Below, piece after piece: positions 49,091-63,376 of a stretch of DNA of 64,000 nt (position 1 is the first letter of the stretch; every line of letters starts with the position of its first letter). The position numbers and the translations under genes are program-made. This stretch comes from Orbilia blumenaviensis. Lineage: Eukaryota > Ascomycota > Orbiliomycetes > Orbiliales > Orbiliaceae. The notes below the pieces were generated by a model that was not told the origin of the DNA, made no database searches, and was given only the letters and a program-made list of their open reading frames with translations. Location: NCBI GenBank assembly GCA_036872755.1, contig JAVHNS010000009.1, positions 1,240,001 to 1,304,000 of the forward strand, read 5' to 3'.

Positions 49091-52000
49091 GCCATCGATA
49101 TAGTCCGGCTCTTGACTTTAGACAGCTAGCTAGCGTGACTATCATCGATGATGCATACCTTCGAAATCTTTACTGTCCTTTTTTTTCGTCCGATCTGAGG
49201 CTCGAGCACGATGGAGTTTCACGTTAAAAAACAAATATTAAGGCAGCTTCCTTCGCATCGATATCCCCATCAAGACCAACCCCTCCCTCCTCTGTTTGGG
49301 CAATGTATCCGGCTCCTCTTTTCTGATGAACCTCGCCTTTTGGATTCATCATCACCCAAGCCCGCTTTTTCAAGCCTCAATTAATCGTGGTTTGAAGTAA
49401 CAGGGTTGGGTGGTATATTACCGCTGGTTATTGGCTATCTTTTTCATGTTTCCTTTAGAGGAAGATGCCCGATGACATCGAAGTTTTGACATCACAAAAA
49501 CTTAGACATGGATATCACTGTTTCGATTTGTTAAGGATTCTAAAGAATTGCTGGGTTATGAGCCAGTAGAATGCTCCTGTAACGGTCGGATAGTGCGCGT
49601 CCAATCGCTGAATTTGGGTTATGAGCTCTGGAAAAAATAAAATAAGAGTAAACCGGTCCCACTGTTACCTACCTATTTAACTTTTGTTTGATCAAGGGAG
49701 AGGCGGATCGGTTCCTTTCTTCAAAAGGTTGAGAGACATTTTTCATGGCTGCCACGAGGGTGCTGGCGATGGGTCATGGTTATGGGTTTTCTGTGGGCGT
49801 GGGCGCGGGTTAGCTAACGTTGTTGGGGTCGGGTACTTTTTTTACTTTTTGGTTTTTTTCTGCCTCTGTTTCTAATTCTACAGGGCAGCGAGTACAAACC
49901 GGGGAGTGAGAGTGAGAGACAGAGAGGAGCTTGATTAAATGTTGGGGAGAGAATTAGAAAAAAAACCCTCTATGATCCATATTGTGAGCGAGGGTGGAGA
50001 GCGTTTGAATGACAAGGAGGGCTTTCGCTAGAGAAACCTGGGATGGGCGGGTTATAGTTCTGATGGGATATTATCTGCGAGGAGACAGGAACCAAGCCTA
50101 CCGGGGGGGTGCTAGCCATTACTCGAGCTCGACTACATACATTCCTACGGCGGGTGTTTCTCCAAGGGAGATTTTCGGATGGGTTCAATATATGTGATGG
50201 TTGTATAGCTATAGCTTGTAGACGCTAATCTATCTACATCAGCGTGCAGTTCGTAGAGTACATACATTAAGCAGAGAGGAAAGGGAAAAAAGTTTATTTG
50301 ACCCCCGGCCAGAAGGAAAAAGAAAGCCAAGAATCAAGTATCTTCAATTGTGCAGCTGCACGCTGCGGTGAATATTCTGGTAGGCCTTGAGGAAACTTAT
50401 CGGCGGCTCTGGGGAGAAGGGTGCATACCTATAGTAAAGTGCATGATATGTTGAAGCTGAAATGCGTATAAATGCTTTCGAAGGTTCTTTGGGTGCTTCC
50501 ATGCATGGAGCTACTGCACGAACGCTAGTGCTGCATGTTGACGGCCTGAAATCGTTTCCCGAACCCCGATGAAAAAGGTATTAACTCCGTTGGTCACTAC
50601 GAATTAATTGCTGTCGACGAGCTCGATCGAGAGATCGTCGTTCGTACTCGCCCATATTATCACATTAAATTACGGCTCCAGCGAACTCGGACGAGTTATT
50701 TTTGAATTTTTTTTTTCTTCTTCTAGTCTCTTGAATCATGAATAGTATGCCAGTCTTCCAGCGCTAAAATCGAGGTGGAGGTGCTTGAGTGGAGGACAAG
50801 GAGGCAGACAACCATATATCGCCACTCGAAATTTGAAAAAGGCATATGGAGTCTCGGAACGACCCGGATGCTCGGAATTTTTATTAAACCATGACGCTGC
50901 TGTAACATGATCACACAAACTCTGTTTTTATGATTCTATGGATTCCCTATATCATATTCGTTTTTTGAAGACGGATGGCAGGGAGCTTGTTGGCGTTTTC
51001 TGCATGCCAGATAGCTCTTGTATACTTTGTCGGGACTCCCTTGTTAAAAAAAGGCCGACGCCTGGGGTATACCAATAGAACGAAAGGCGAGTATTTTTTC
51101 TTTCTCTTCGAAGTGTTGGCTCGTGTGATCTGTACCTACATAATGCATGACATGTGCCTGACTATTCGCTATGAATATTATGTATGGGGGCGGGGCGTAT
51201 ACTGCGTCCGGTATTGTTCTGTTTATGGCTATAGTTCCTGCTTTGAGAAATTTAATATTAATCACTGATTGGGGGTTTGCCTTCGGTAAGAGCGACAAAA
51301 CTTAACATTCATCGTGTGTGAACTATTATTATATTATATTACCATGGGACGAAAAAGCCCCATAGTATTTGGTCTTTGTTCCATTTTTCGTTATATGATG
51401 TTATTGAAACCCGTTTATTAACGTTAACGGTTGTCGCGAATAGATTAATTTGCTGACAAGGCTGGGCGTCCACGTGTTATGGGGAATAGACCTTGTCCAT
51501 ACATAATCCCTATAATGCATACAAATCCTGTGTGCCACTGTCGACGACGCACCGACGATGAAGCTGTGGATCCATGGAAGAGGCTGTATATACCTGTACG
51601 TGCTCCTTTGGAAATGGCCCAAGAAGGAAATTCTACGAACTGTGCTATAAAAATGGTTCATGGATCCCCCCGAATTAATTATGTTTTTTTTTGTGAATTT
51701 AGCCTGCGGTTCACCCATCTGGCCTGCTTACCAGGTCCGCAGCGGAGCCGAAGTACTTAAGTGCTCGAGCGTGCATAGAACACTGGTCTACTTGCAGGAT
51801 ACGTCTGAATACCAAGTACCAAAATGGACATTTTCGATGATCAGGCCGGCCGAAAAGAAACAATTCAGACTTGTTCATCCCTGGTACAAATAACTTACAT
51901 TCAAATGAGTAAGGATTATCCACTTGATAATAGCTTACTGAGAACAGGTCGTCTATGCCAAGAAAGAACTAGTGGCTTCGTATTCACTGATGAGATTGAA

Positions 52001-55000
52001 GCCATTTCGTCGATGGTCGAGCTATAATGCCAAGTATATAGAAACGCAAGATAGAGTGTAATCGCCCAAAGCTGGCTTAGTGAGAATCCACGGTAGGAGC
52101 TGGCTGTACTAGCCACCAATTAGGATCATGATATTTCCTTTTCGAAAGAGGTGGTCCCCCGGCTTGGAGGTCATTGTTCTGTCACACAACTCAGAAGTAG
52201 CCAAGAAATTTTCTGATTCGTGGATGAGGTTAGGAAATTTTGACCTATTTGGGCGTTTTAGGTCCTATGGGCGAGGTTTTGACTTCGGTGCATGGTGATG
52301 GCTTTATGATTTGAAGTGTGTATTGAAGTCCACCCCAGGGAGCCCGTTATTTCAGGATCATTGCTGACAGGGCCAAGGGAGCCTTTGCAATGGGGAGGAG
52401 TCTGTGAACGAGGCGAAAGGAATTTGTGCATGGGCTGCTCAGCAGAAAAAGAGAGTTTTCCAAGATTCGATCCTCTGAGTACTACCGTGTGTCTCGGGGC
52501 GGATGTGCGCTGCTTCACTAGCTGCCGCAGACCAAGTGGGACCCTCTAACATAAACTCTATCTTGCCAATTGATACGCTCAAGCCTCTGGGGCTCCATTG
52601 ATCATCACCATATTAGCATCCCAGAGCTACCGTGTATCAAAGCTACAATTTGAACGGTACATTACCATTCATGGCCTTTTTCTTTTCCTTTCCCAAGAAC
52701 TGCAGCAGCTACTGGGCGAAATAAATTTGGTACAGGGTTTACAGTAGCATTACGAGGTTACACTTTTCCACCGTTTTTGTCGCTTGGCTCCATATGGTTC
52801 CCTGGGATAGCCATGGCTATAGCTTACCTCAGCAGAACATGACATGACAATATGCGCACGCCGGGGGAGGCGTCCTTTATTTCTTACAGCCGGGGTTGGT
52901 GGGAAAAGGTGGAGGAAAATGCCACGGCAGACGGCAAATTTTCTTAGACAAAAAAGAGGACCCAGTACCGAGGTCACTTTCTGAGACCATGGATTCTGAT
53001 TGATTGGGAGGCGTTTTTCTTTCCTTCTGGCTGATGTGTGCCGGACGGGATTTCCTGTTACTGTAGCTTATAAAATCTGGGCAACAGAGGAAATCGTATT
53101 ATAAACTGTATGTCTCATATATTGCGGCCGAAATACCTGCATGCTGCGGCGGATATATCTAGATCAGATTGTCGTACATGTACGTACTATATACAGGAAA
53201 GGGCTGTCAGATGAGGGTCGTATTTTTGGCTGAGAAAATATAAAATAAAAATATAAAGTCTGTGAATCTGATATCATCTTGTCATGATGCCCGAAATTCG
53301 AAGAGCTCGAGGATTCGTCGGTTGACCACGAGACGCAGATAAGATGAAACTAATGGCTGGCTCCTTTGGCGTCCTCTTGGCTGGCTAGAAACACCTGCCG
53401 AATACCTCTTAAATGTGGTTTTCTTACATGTGATCCCCAGTACTACGGTGTACATACATGTTGGAATAATTATTATGGGTAATAGGTCAGCCTTAAACGT
53501 AATACCAATACTGTGTCGGTTAATCGAGCTTCCGTCGACCCAATTGGGCTATGAAAGCTGCATCGCGGTTCAGCCGCAACGCATCGATGCATCGAAATGG
53601 GAGGAATTCAACCTTAGGCAATAAGAGAGCTCGAGAGAGCACCATGTCTTTTGCATGCTGGTTGTGATCAAGTTTCGCAATTCTGATAGCCTCAGGGATG
53701 ACCGGGTAGCCGAGCTCATATTGAAGAATGGTCCTCCTGATGGATTCTACCTGGAGACCCTTGCCTGGTTCGATGAGAGTGCCGTGCAAGGTCCCGCCAG
53801 GTTTTCCTTGTTACAAACAGGGCTGATACGGCCGTACGGTGTTCGAGGGTGACCTGACTCTGCGCAGGTATATTATCACTGAAGATGGGTCCAGCTCGTA
53901 TAGTTATACCACTTACTTTACCTACTTGTTTATGCAAGGCGTCTGTGATGTCGCTATAAAATGCCTAAGCTTTAGAAATAAAATGGGATTCACCGTTTAG
54001 ATGTTCCAGTTTAGTAGTCTTGCGTCCCCGTTTACCGAGTCATGGCTTGAATCGCACCATAAGGGACCCGCATCGATCGCCAAAGCTTTCCGCCATGTTC
54101 CAAGCCATTGGAATGGAAGATGTTTTACTGCTTATATCCGCAACGAATGACAAAAGGGTAATGCGCGTTATAGTCCTGTAGCTCCACAGATAGGCCGGGA
54201 AGAGCCCACAATGGGCAAATCATTTCCAAGATAAACTTTTATGCAAAGAGGTCCTTTCTCCGCATTTTCTGGAAATTGAGACATCTAGGCGCTTTTCCCT
54301 TTTGCCATTTTTGCGCGCACGGGTATCGAAAGGAAACTGATCCGGTCTCCGGGTTTCAGATCCCATTTGGACCTTTTTGGAAGCAATAGCTGGGGCTTGG
54401 TATTGATCGGTCTTGTGCGGGTCTACGATTTCTGTGTGAGAAAACGAGGCGCCCCATTTTGCCCCGATGTAATCTCCTTGGCGATGAAACCGAGGAATAA
54501 CCAGCTGTACCGCTATGCGAAGGTTGAACAACTGCAGGTGATAGAGCCTGTGCCTGTACCTGAAGATTATATTATCCACCTTTGTAGAAAAGCCCTTTTA
54601 CAAAATTAAAGGGAAAGCTTTACCCCGGGTGTTGAACTCTTGGCTGTTTATGGTTCATGGATGCCTTGGGTGGATATATGGAATAACTACTCTCAGTGTA
54701 ACGGCCGCGGTCAAGCAAGGTTCGAACATTCATTGGGCGTCGGCTTCAGGCTTCGCAAGGACCTTGCAATAATTATGCGCAAGCAGTTAGCAAACAACCG
54801 CGCGCACTCCATAATAACCGGTGTATATGTGGGGAATGCGAAGCATGTCTTTCCCATGAAGACGAAGAAAGATCCACCTGGGGAAAGCCCTTGGCCACAT
54901 AATTGGTGACGATTGTTGCCGAGAAACACTGGATATATGCCGGAAACTCTGATTTCCGTCCAACTGGCTAGCTGTACGCAGATGGCTGATCTGAGTAGGC

Positions 55001-58000
55001 GAGAAGGGAGGGCATGGTCCATGCCCTTGGGAGATCCACTTTTTTGTGCGACAGTCCGTGAACCTCCTTTGCATATGAGGATATATGTATCCCCAGGTTT
55101 GCAAGACCTTCCAAGAAATGAGGCTTGCAGCGGAACCTGAAATTGAGACTGTTCCTCGGGGTTGAATGAAGACATTCAAATCATCGCCGTTATGATTAGA
55201 TGCCCGGGGTAGGTGCGTCTTCAGGGGAGTGGAGAGCTACTTTCGTATGGAAGAGGAGATACGAAATTCCGCAGGGCGCACACCCTCAAAAAGAAACCGG
55301 GGTGGCCAGTGGTGGCCATGGTCGTTACGTGAGAGAAAACGTGGCTAGCTGCACGAAAGCTAGCTACGGAATATTCCTTTTTTCCCCTTTTGAAAAAAAA
55401 AAAAAAAGAAGAAGAATCGCAAATTTCTCTTAGTATCAGCGAATGTCCCGCACGATTGAAAATATGCAAGACGTCTCAGTTTCTAATTCTGGTGGCTTGA
55501 GGTGGAAGGCAAAAAACGTGTCAAGCCAGCCGGGTAATCCTACCAGTTAGTAATGAGTTCATCGTCCTTGATATGCTAATTCTCGACAGCCTTGCTAACT
55601 AGTTGGTATGTGTGACCTGTCAACATTTAGCCAGACCAGTCGCCAGGGCTCCAGCTGTCCCAAATCTGAGGATCCGTGCGGATACTGGCTGCATGCAAAT
55701 TCGAGCAACCTGTATGTATGTTCCGGATCGTGCAGGAGCAATCGAGCCCTTAAGTTGGTCTGGTGGAGAATAATAATAATGGATAACTGCAGTCGCCGAC
55801 CCTACTTATTAATTGTAGTATGACCACATTCTAGCCAAGCCAACTAGTCGTTAGAGGTGCAGAGCTTGAGATACTTCCAACGCAGATTGTGGATCTGAAA
55901 GAGTGGTAATTGCGTTGTTCGAAGAGTTAGGTGAATTCATCACGCATGATGCACGGTGTGCGTGTACACGGAGTTCATTCGAATTTCCCAAGCTGCGAAA
56001 TTCCCATTTCTCTCTCTGTGACGACGTTTAGTTAGATGTACATGTTTTTATTTTAAGAATATTTAATCTCGCTGCATCTTGCTTCCCAAGTTTTCGGATC
56101 TGACCGCAAGGGTTCAATATACGCCGCAACCGCACAGTCAAATTTCTTGGGAAACCTTATTGACCAAGAGGCGGGAGGGCACTCTTTGGATGGCATGCTC
56201 CGTCACTCACCTGTTCATGATGATATTATTGCTTCCTGTTTGCTATCTCTCTCTCAACCTCATATTGGTGGAAATTTTTGCAGCAAATAGATATGCAGGC
56301 TGAATGATGGGTTAAGGAAGCATGCTAGTGGATTTTCTTTTCCTAATCCTGTTCCGTGAGGTGCCGAACACCCGCAGGTCATCTGGATGTCATGGAATTG
56401 TATTGTCCATTCCCTACCGCACGCTCCTGTCGGTACTTAACTCCGCCGCGCAAGCTTAGCATCGCGAGATTGAAATAGAGTGTCGACGGGACTTCAGGAG
56501 CCGGGGTTGTAGGGGGCCACCATGGACCATAAGTAGGTATACTTTCAGTGACGTCTCGAAAATGTGATATTGTATCCGAACTCACGAAGTCCTTTTTTTT
56601 TTTTAAAACTTTATTGGTTTCTTTCTTTCCTTCTTTTCTTTTCTTTTTTTTTCTGGGAAGAAATGGTTGGGAAATACTGCAAACCGTCTAAGCTCGGACG
56701 CAAGTAATAACTTACATAAAGCTGCTACAGGGCATTAGGACGTGCAGAGCCCATCCTGCAGCTAAATGTCTGGTATCAGAAATAACAACGGGGTTGAATT
56801 TCGAAATGAACAAGTTTCTGAGTCGAAGTATTCTGGGATATTTCCCGGTATCCGGAAGTACAATCCGATCAAATTCTAGCTTAGAGTCCTGGGGTGTCTA
56901 CCTAACGTCTACCGGCATGCTTATAGATCCGCACGACTATACATCTGGCCGTGGCTACGATACACGAAGCACATAACCTGGTCCGAATCTTGAAGAAAAA
57001 ATGCGACACCGTTGCTGCCTGAAACCTCGAAACTAGCCGAGCCGCTGCTTATACCCTGAAGGGCTTCCTCAACAGTAAATGAACTCGGCGTCACCCGAGC
57101 TCTCTGCTCTATGAACACTTACAGGAGGTCAATACGTTACACATGATTCTTGAATCTGAATAGTCAGGACTACCCTTCGATTTCCCAGACTTGTTGAAAT
57201 CGAGATCATATTAATATATCTGATATGAAATTATCACATTTTCCACAATCGATCCTCCCCAAAATACGCAAGGCGCAATCGGTACCCCCGTATATAACGA
57301 TGCCACGTTACAAATGCCGGAGTCTAATAGATTTGCTGACCAATATCGTTCCAAATTTTTGTGAACGGGACAGGCTTTCCCTCGTTACCACCATCGTGTG
57401 TCCTCGGCTGGACCGCATGAGGGGCGAGGACGTTTACATTCCCGGCGGGCTTTTATCCCTTTTCAGTTATTACTTATGCGTTCCTGCGGGCTTGGTCGCT
57501 TGACCGTTGATATCCGGCTGCTGATTGCCGCCTCGTTCAGACAACGCTATCGGTCGAGAAAGACGTTTCCTCCGCCCATGGCCAAGCGTGAAACGGGATA
57601 GGTGATTGGTCGCGGAGTGCAAGTTTTCTAGGCAGCGTTCCCGTTATAAGTTTAGGTATATGGGGCCAGACCTCTGTGGAATATGAGTATTTAAGTAGTT
57701 ACGAAATAATAATGGTTGATGATTATACGAAAAGACCGCTATTGGCGTTATTAGGGCGAAGCCCTTGCAGAGTCCCGCGGCGCGCCCGGAGGCGGCGCGG
57801 CAGCGGAAACCTGTTTCACAAGGTACCTAAAAGTACAGAGAGCTTGGCTCTTGTATTAAAACCTAGACGCTTGAATTAGTTGCATATGTGGTGACGAATA
57901 GGCTAATGATGTTCACCCTTCAAAGGGCTCGTTGTGTGATAAGTAGCATGATAGTGGTCTATTAGTTAGGCAAAACCCGTGAGGGTCAAGTCTTGGAGCT

Positions 58001-61000
58001 GAAGTCTTGGGAACGTATGATGCATACACGCAGCACACGACACCTTGGAGAACCCTACGGAAACGTCTCCGAAGATTCGCGATCCTTCCTGGCGGAAATA
58101 TGATATTGGTGGGTCCAGCGGCCGCGGCCTCGGTTATGATTTTCGGGTCCAAGCTGAGTGGATTGAATCCAGAGCCAGTATCTGGGGATTGTCGAATATG
58201 AATCAGGAGGTCTTGGTACAACCAATTACAATGTTGCCTCGACCAGTGAGAAAGATAATAACAAGGGCTGGATGGGAATCATCAGTCATACACCAGAGGA
58301 ACTCGGTGATACGTTCCGCCTCCAATAAAATCTCGAGTGTCACTGTGGATATGATGGCAAACCAAGTTTCTTGATGTCATGGTATGGAATTTGCAAATTT
58401 GCTCCCCCCTTCCCTTCTCCTCCACCCCATCTTCCTGAAATCTCCAGATGGAGTCCCACGACCCTGCCGGAACTTCGACGCCTGCTCTATAGAGCCTGGA
58501 AGAAGCCCACGTTTCCCGCCTCAAACAAACTCCCTGGTCAAAGACAGCCGCCCTTAGGTGCCGTCCACGTTTCGGCGAGCCTTTTACCCGACCTTTCTGA
58601 CGTCCCAGCACTGCTGTAACATGATGGCGTACGCCCTTGAATTCATCAAGTTGGAAATGCATGGGGGCAGACCCTCATTCCAATATCAACATCCGACCAT
58701 TCCACATGCATTCGACGCCGGTCGAACTACGCAGGCAAGACATGGTGGCGACCCACTAAAGACCATTGTTCATCTTTAGAGGCTTCCCTCGGCCTGTGCT
58801 CTCAATCAAGCCCATGCACTTTTATGCTTCTGGAAAACAACGCAAATGTACCATCGTCGATGAGGGTGGGCGAGACATACTTAAGGTTTTTAATCCTGTA
58901 TGAATAGACCTCATCGATACCCTCAACGACTTTGACAGTCATTTGCCGGACGGGAGGGACCCTCGAAGCCACTAAATGGGCACGGATTCGCAAGACTATT
59001 CAAGTCAGGGAGCTGCATATCTGTCTCAAGCCATCTCATCGAGCCATCTCGTTCTTGATATTGGTGTCTTGGCGGGTAGTTTGTTGCAGTTTGCATTGTC
59101 CGCCAATGCAGTGTCCAAAGACCCTTCCTTGCACCAACAGCCCGATTGTGCGCAAATCTTGGCCCTGCAGGTCTTGGGGCTATTCAGCTTTTGACGACCC
59201 TACTTAGTATACTCAGTTTGGTATACGCTGCCAGGAATGCTTTTTAGGCCGTCGTCGCACGGTGGATGTTACCGATTCGATAGATACTTTTTACGAAGTT
59301 TTCCACCCGTCGAGTTTTGGCCCAACTGGTTTCAAGAAGAGACAACCATACACCAATCTGCATGCATTGCATCTACCAGTCTACAATTATTTTTTATTTT
59401 TTAGTTTTTGAGGAAAGAGATTGCGTATGCCTATCGGTATACTGCAAGGCGAAGGAAGAATTAGGCGCCAGTTGCCGGTCCTAATGTTTCCGTAGGAATT
59501 TTGAAAAGTCCGAAGGCCCACCGAGATTTAGAATAATGGTGTCTGTGCAGATTAGGTAAACTTTCCCCGAGTGGGTCCTCTCTCTTTCCCTCTATTGAAT
59601 CTGCATGTTAACATTTTGCATTTTGTACCTGAAAGATCTCCTGGGTAACCTCGGATCTGATCTGGGTGTAGGGTTCCTTGTACCACCGCCGCTCAACCTG
59701 GCAAACTTTTTTTGTGACGCCGCAGTATGCCGCAACCAGAGCCCGGAGGCACAGGGAAAGGTTTTCTCGCCGCATCGGCCGCATTAGCGCCGGCGGCTCC
59801 TGCGCCACACTTATGCCAGCACACACACCTTGGCCGTTATATTTCAACCGGCGTGGCCCTTGACAGCTGTCGACCAATCATTGGCTCAGATGTAACGGAC
59901 AGAGGCTTTACTCAGCAGGAGCTCGAGGATTTCGTCCGGCCTCAAGAGTCTTGTCATCCTGACAAACAGCACCAACGTCAGCGGGCTCCGCCCGACCCGA
60001 TCCTCTTTTTCTCATAAACTCCGACCACGTATCACTTTACGGACCTGCTATCAGGTGATGAAGGCTTGATGGGGGGTCGGCAAGGGCATTCTGGCTTTAG
60101 CGGTTGGCAGGCGACAAAAGTATCAGCTGGACGTGGCAGAGCTTCAACAAAAGCGAGCTGGAAACATCCACCTATCCGAATGAAGTGTCTGCTCGTGTGA
60201 GCGACATACGTCATATACATCTACATTTAAACAGTACCTTTGGTTGGAGGGGGGCAGCTCAGGGCGGTTGGGTACCCCATCTGACAGCTCCGAAGTATCC
60301 AGCTAAGAGAGCTCTTTAGTGTAGCACCAGATACGCAACCGAAGTTGCTGCTGATGCTAAAAATGTCTTTCGCTTCGGGGGGGACTGACATGGCATGCAT
60401 TATCGGGAGGTATGACAGGAAACCGGGGATGAGGGGCAGGGCTGCTACTGGCTGACATGCCGAAACCTCTGGGGAGGGGATTATACTTTGGGGAAATGTC
60501 CATATCGGTAACATTCTCCATACCTGCCTCCTGTGGCTTGAGAAAGAGCCGCCCAAGCGGTGCGAGGAGAAAATTTTGTCTCTCCCTTGCATATGGGCGG
60601 CCGGGGTAAATTCAGGCATGGAAGGGGGAATAGAAGCGGCAAAGAAGGAAAAAACGTGTTTGTATCTTGCAGGTTGCGCAAGCTCGCATGCACAGTGCCA
60701 TCATCGGTTCCCAATTTCTGGGAATTTCATATATCAGTCCTTAGGCTCGGCCTTCCCGAAATAGGTACAATTTCGAGAAGCCTCCCTCGAGGGGACAGCC
60801 ACACCTGCTGCAGCGCACAGCCAATTGAAATCGTGCTTTCTCCTCGGGAAATTCAGAGTCCGGCGTACATGCACTGTCTGTCGCGACAACTTGCCAAATG
60901 GGTAGGGATTACATAATGATGGAGGTCGTCGGTCATAACGGTTTTTGGAGACTGCATGATGCTGCACAGTTCTACTGTCTAGCCTATCAAAAGCATCGAT

Positions 61001-61936
61001 GCTATCAAAATTTTTATCCGCCAGTTGCAAATATTTGGTGTGCAGCGACAACTGTAGTGCACTTAGTCATGTCCAAACGATGATAAACATGATGCATATA
61101 TCCGCCGAAAATGTTAGCAATCCAAGTGCTGCCTGATTACAATAGCTTTGTGATATAGTGGTTCTTTCCAGCTCAAGAAGCTTCGAGCGCTCCAAGATGG
61201 GTGGCCTTCTTACTCTAATCGAATGATGTCCGGGACCTTTCAAAAATTTTGGATCTCCTTGTCGCCGATTGGCCTGAAAATCCGTTCGCGGCGGCCTGGA
61301 GTGAACCCACAACACATCATCTGTACTCCGTGCGACCAGCCAAACTGGTGCCCATGGTCATGTATACGTACAGTGCAGTGTATATCAGGGCCGCATAGAT
61401 GTACCAGTTGACATGATTCAAAGCTTGGAAAGCTAGGGGGAAGCCGCAAAAATTCAACCTGCAATCTGTCGAATAGAAAGCTTGCGGATGACATGTAACT
61501 ACCCGGGCGAAGCCGCAACACTTACACAAGCAAGAAGGGCGGAGAGAGTTACGTTACACTTTGCAACTTTGAAGCCCCACTTAATTAACTTTCAGAATAT
61601 ATTTTTATATCCTACTATAACATCATCGTTTTGCGTTGGCCAATCGTGTGCCGCGCAATCTAGCATCCGCGACCTCCGGCATCGGGTTTCGTGATCCTTT
61701 GATATCAGGTATCAGGTACTCTAGTTCCGGCCACTAAGGTCCAAAGCCCTGAGGGGTGTGTAACGGGAGTTCATTGCCTTTGACTTCAGCTTCGTGCACC
61801 ACCCTCCTACCCCCCTGCAGGTATATTGCGTATACGTACGTACCGTAGCGCTCAGACTCGACTCAGGGTATCTTCTGCTGCCAAAGCGCTGGAAGTATCG
61901 AAAAGTATCACCGAGGGGAGTTAAGGGGTCCCGGGG
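46788..61936. other. 15 kb gene-poor region
   Basis: No gene supported on either strand. The first kilobase is T-rich and probably holds the Medusa 3' UTR. Beyond it, frames of 60-154 residues are scattered on both strands, overlap each other, and show no domain, signal or splice chain. T-rich runs occur near 47547-47561. A 29-base A tract is at 49062-49090. Base composition is ordinary, so RIP is not the reason for the lack of genes. Non-coding transcripts cannot be ruled out. Confidence 0.5.
49062..49090 (+). repeat. A29 homopolymer
   Basis: Uninterrupted run of 29 A bases in intergenic sequence. No flanking target duplication or retroposon body was found beside it. Confidence 0.9.
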
Positions 61937-63376
61937 ATGAGTGGCAAAGAAGATATCCAGATGGCAACGACCTGGTCGCCAGGTGATTACCTCACTGACC
62001 AAGCTGAAACCCGTCTGCCTTTTGCCTTGGTAATTTTGAATCAACCAATACTTGATGTCAAGGGGTTTACGAGATTATGGAATAACGGTATGTATGCATA
62101 ATGAATCACAAAGAAAATGCTTCATATCATCCGATTTCTTTCAACTACACCCCCGCGCGCCACCACCCTGCAACTTTTTTTTTTTGGCGAAAGGCGGAGT
62201 CAGATTAATACCCCGTCTTTAGGGGGTTTATAATCATTCCGCGCTATCTCCATTTTAATTAAATGCATGCCCACATATGTCTATATTGCTATTCTTCATT
62301 GGGATGAATATATTCTAATCTTTTGGATAAATTATAATAGCAAGTCTTCGGGTCTGTGCAGATGGTGGGGCAAATCACATCTATTCTCTTAAGATTGATA
62401 ATGAAATACTCGTACGTGATCACACTTCAGCTCCTCACTTCCTGGTCCTTCTTTTGCTTCTTGAACTCCATGAGACGGAACTCTTCTCCACGGTTATACC
62501 GATCCACATATTGCTGTTCTGTTAAATCCTTAACTCCGCCCCCAATCATCTTTGATCTGTGACATATAATGGTAGTCTGATTGAAGAGTCTAAAACGATA
62601 CTTGTGCATTGGTATAGATCCCGGACTGTATCACTGGAGACCTGGACTCTCTACAATCAAAAGTTGGAAATGACTATCGCGCGCTCGGTGTGGCCATAGT
62701 CCCCGACCACAGTCAAGACGCCACGGATTTTACGAAGTCCCTTAATTGGATACTTAAGCAGGAGAAGTTGCATGCATCTCCGAATCAAGATGCTGTTTCT
62801 GACGATGATGACGATGAAATGTGTGACGGTAGTGGTGGCGTGAATGTGCCCAGGAGTGATATATACGGTGTACCATGGGCTGGAAAACCAGTTGCACCAT
62901 CTTGGATTGAGCACGCACCCCTGGATATTGTAGCCTATAGTGCAACGGGAGGCCGTATGGATCAGACTTTTCATGCAATAGATCAGCTGTTCCAGGCGGA
63001 TCATAGATTAAACGGCGACAAGGAAGAAGGAAGTGGAGAATCCGAAGGGCTTGGGAGTCAGCATACGAGTTCTTCTACCAATACGATTAGGAGGAAGTTG
63101 GTGCTTATGTCTGACGAGAGTGTGACGTTTCTATTGAGCAGAGGGAGGAATGTTATCAAAACGCCCTTGGAGGCCTTCGGGAAGACTTGTGGATTGATAC
63201 CGGTTGCAGGGGCATCCGTTATCACGACGAAGGGGTTGGAATGGGATTTGGATGCGGCAGAGACCAAGTTCGGGGGTATGGTAAGCACGAGTAACCATTT
63301 GACTCGGGGAGAGGTGGAGGTTGTGACGACGGAACCACTGCTGTTCACGATGGAGATGCGCAAGGCGAGACAGTAG
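61937..63376 (+). CDS. THI80: Thiamine pyrophosphokinase
   Basis: Exons 61937-62087, 62341-62411 and 62618-63376 join in frame and give 326 residues. The enzyme transfers pyrophosphate from ATP to thiamine, making thiamine diphosphate in the cytosol. Landmarks: PFALVILNQPI (28-38), LRVCADGGANHIY (53-65, across the first junction), IPDCITGDLDSL (75-86, right after the second junction), TDF further on, GGRMDQ (185-190), LVLMSDES, GLIPV, TTKGLEW (277-283) and STSNHL (297-302), ending in a TTEPLLFTMEM strand. These are the catalytic GDxDS, ATP-site and thiamine-site motifs in order. Two low-complexity inserts stand out, DDDDDE near 136-141 and a Gly/Ser/Glu stretch at about 206-229. The introns are 253 and 206 bp. 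An in-frame stop lies at 61922; ATG 61961 is the alternative start. Confidence 0.94.

Noticed and set aside
59640..59680. TPP riboswitch, from ATCTGATCTGGG
   Set aside because: Only one conserved segment is present. The partner CTGAGA segment and the pairing helices are absent nearby, and it lies over 2 kb from the thiamine gene.
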